Positions 63,449 to 64,000 of a stretch of DNA of 64,000 nucleotides are shown here, in pieces; the stretch's first letter is position 1, and every line of letters starts with the position of its first letter. Position numbers and translations under genes: made by a program. The notes under the pieces were generated by a model. It ran no database searches and was not told the origin of the DNA. It saw only the letters and a program-made list of their open reading frames with translations. The DNA is from Desulfitibacter sp. BRH_c19 (lineage in GTDB: Bacteria > Bacillota > DSM-16504 > Desulfitibacterales > Desulfitibacteraceae), in NCBI GenBank assembly GCA_001515945.1, contig LOER01000034.1, forward strand, positions 62,001-126,000, given 5' to 3'.

Positions 63449-64000
63449 TTAAAAAAACCTTTGAAACAATGATGGCCAGAAAGCAGGGTCAGCAGGAATC
63501 CATTTTATAATTGGACCAATTATTGGTAGAAATCTTGCAATTAAAACTGCCAGAAGGAACAATACTACAAATATTATAAATGCCTTATCATGAAATTTAA
63601 GGATTTTATCATGTCCGATATATTCAGTTCTGTTATAATCCTTTGATTTAAACGTTGTCACATATCCTCTTGAATCACAAGCATCAGACATCTCATCTGC
63701 TTTTTTGAGTTCAATCATTATTAATGGCACCATAACAGCAGCATAATATTTGGCTTTTCTTAACATCCCCATGCTATCTAAATCTAATCCTCGAGCTTTT
63801 TGTGCTTCAATTATTTGCATTGCATCGTAGTAGAAGGTAAAGAAACAACGTAATGCAGTAGCTACTATAAATCTAAAAAAATATGGAAAGCGTAGACTCT
63901 TTAATGCAATGTTTATATCTCTTTCATCAATGATAGATAAAACAAATATTACACCAAAAATGGCTGACATCCATCTAACCCACATTGTTACAGTTGCTAT
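63449..64000 (-). CDS. ECF transporter membrane subunit EcfT, 5'-truncated by window edge
   Basis: The visible part has several membrane helices and the coupling motifs EAQKARGLD and DACDSRGY, the two A/S-R-G motifs by which EcfT contacts the ATPases. The frame stays open to base 64000 (reading IATVT before the first Met), so the protein start is outside the window. The substrate-specific S component is not seen here. Confidence 0.82.
   Translation of the reverse strand: MATVTMWVRWMSAIFGVIFVLSIIDERDINIALKSLRFPYFFRFIVATALRCFFTFYYDAMQIIEAQKARGLDLDSMGMLRKAKYYAAVMVPLIMIELKKADEMSDACDSRGYVTTFKSKDYNRTEYIGHDKILKFHDKAFIIFVVLFLLAVLIARFLPIIGPIIKWIPADPAFWPSLFQRFF

Overview
The window reads as a chromosomal segment from a low-GC, anaerobic member of the Bacillota, probably class Clostridia. 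The reasons are the gene order (acpS-nnr-alr followed by endoAI-endoA, and tsaE-tsaB-rimI), strong AGGAGG-type ribosome binding sites with frequent GTG and TTG starts, a lysine-to-butyrate fermentation set, corrinoid methyltransferases and ECF transport. Almost every gene lies on the minus strand. Only two supportable genes are on the plus strand (8119-9450 and about 40062-40448). No rRNA, tRNA, phage, intact insertion sequence or CRISPR array was seen.

Layout. 1-7.9 kb holds housekeeping genes: the t6A genes tsaE-tsaB with the first codons of rimI, an amidohydrolase, a C26-type glutamine amidotransferase, the EndoA/EndoAI toxin-antitoxin pair, xpt, alr, nnr and acpS. 8-12 kb holds an orphan LytS-like kinase and a Lon-family protease. 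12.3-17 kb holds a PucR regulator, a class III aminotransferase and an MttB-family methyltransferase without pyrrolysine. 17.6-35.1 kb is a near-complete lysine fermentation locus: kamA, an NhaC-type transporter, a LysO-type transporter, a PAS/sigma-54 activator, crt, hbd, thl, atoA, atoD, kce, kal, kdd, kamE, kamD, kamC and kamB. 35.7-37.8 kb holds a dimethylamine methyltransferase system whose mtbB gene is interrupted by an in-frame TAG exactly where pyrrolysine is expected. 38-42 kb holds cysK-larE and small unknown genes. 42-52 kb looks like a purine or nucleoside locus: a molybdenum hydroxylase lacking its FAD subunit, a NupNOPQ-like ABC importer, an amidohydrolase/deaminase, a flavodoxin-like reductase and an XRE-cupin regulator. 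52.5-60.3 kb is the most unusual block. Two radical SAM proteins, a geranylgeranyl-reductase-like flavoprotein, a lipoate ligase fused to a DUF116-like domain and a GcvH-like lipoyl carrier stand directly beside a GlcD-type flavoprotein and a GlcF-type iron-sulfur protein. 60.4-64 kb holds an aldo/keto reductase and an ECF transporter module that runs off the window end.

How it works together. KamA makes beta-lysine from lysine. KamDE with the KamBC reactivase makes 3,5-diaminohexanoate, and Kdd, Kce and Kal convert it to acetoacetate and crotonyl-CoA. AtoDA, Thl, Hbd and Crt link these to acetyl-CoA and butyrate metabolism. Butyryl-CoA dehydrogenase/Etf is not in the window. Two sequences with exact sigma-54 promoter spacing lie upstream of kamA and mttB, and the only sigma-54 activator in the window lies between them and the rest of the lysine operon.

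Non-coding DNA. Several intergenic gaps (about 12.06-12.25, 17.07-17.48, 35.3-35.6 and 61.5-61.7 kb, with a shorter relative at 4.76-4.83 kb) carry related chains of hairpins. Linkers are conserved but some stem sequences differ with pairing kept. A CGCCAGTA...TGCAAAGC hairpin module is present or absent at one exact point. A second family of about 46-49 bp has GGGGACATTCC / GGTGTATCCCC ends. No computation or database search could be run, so names rest on motif recognition and gene context.
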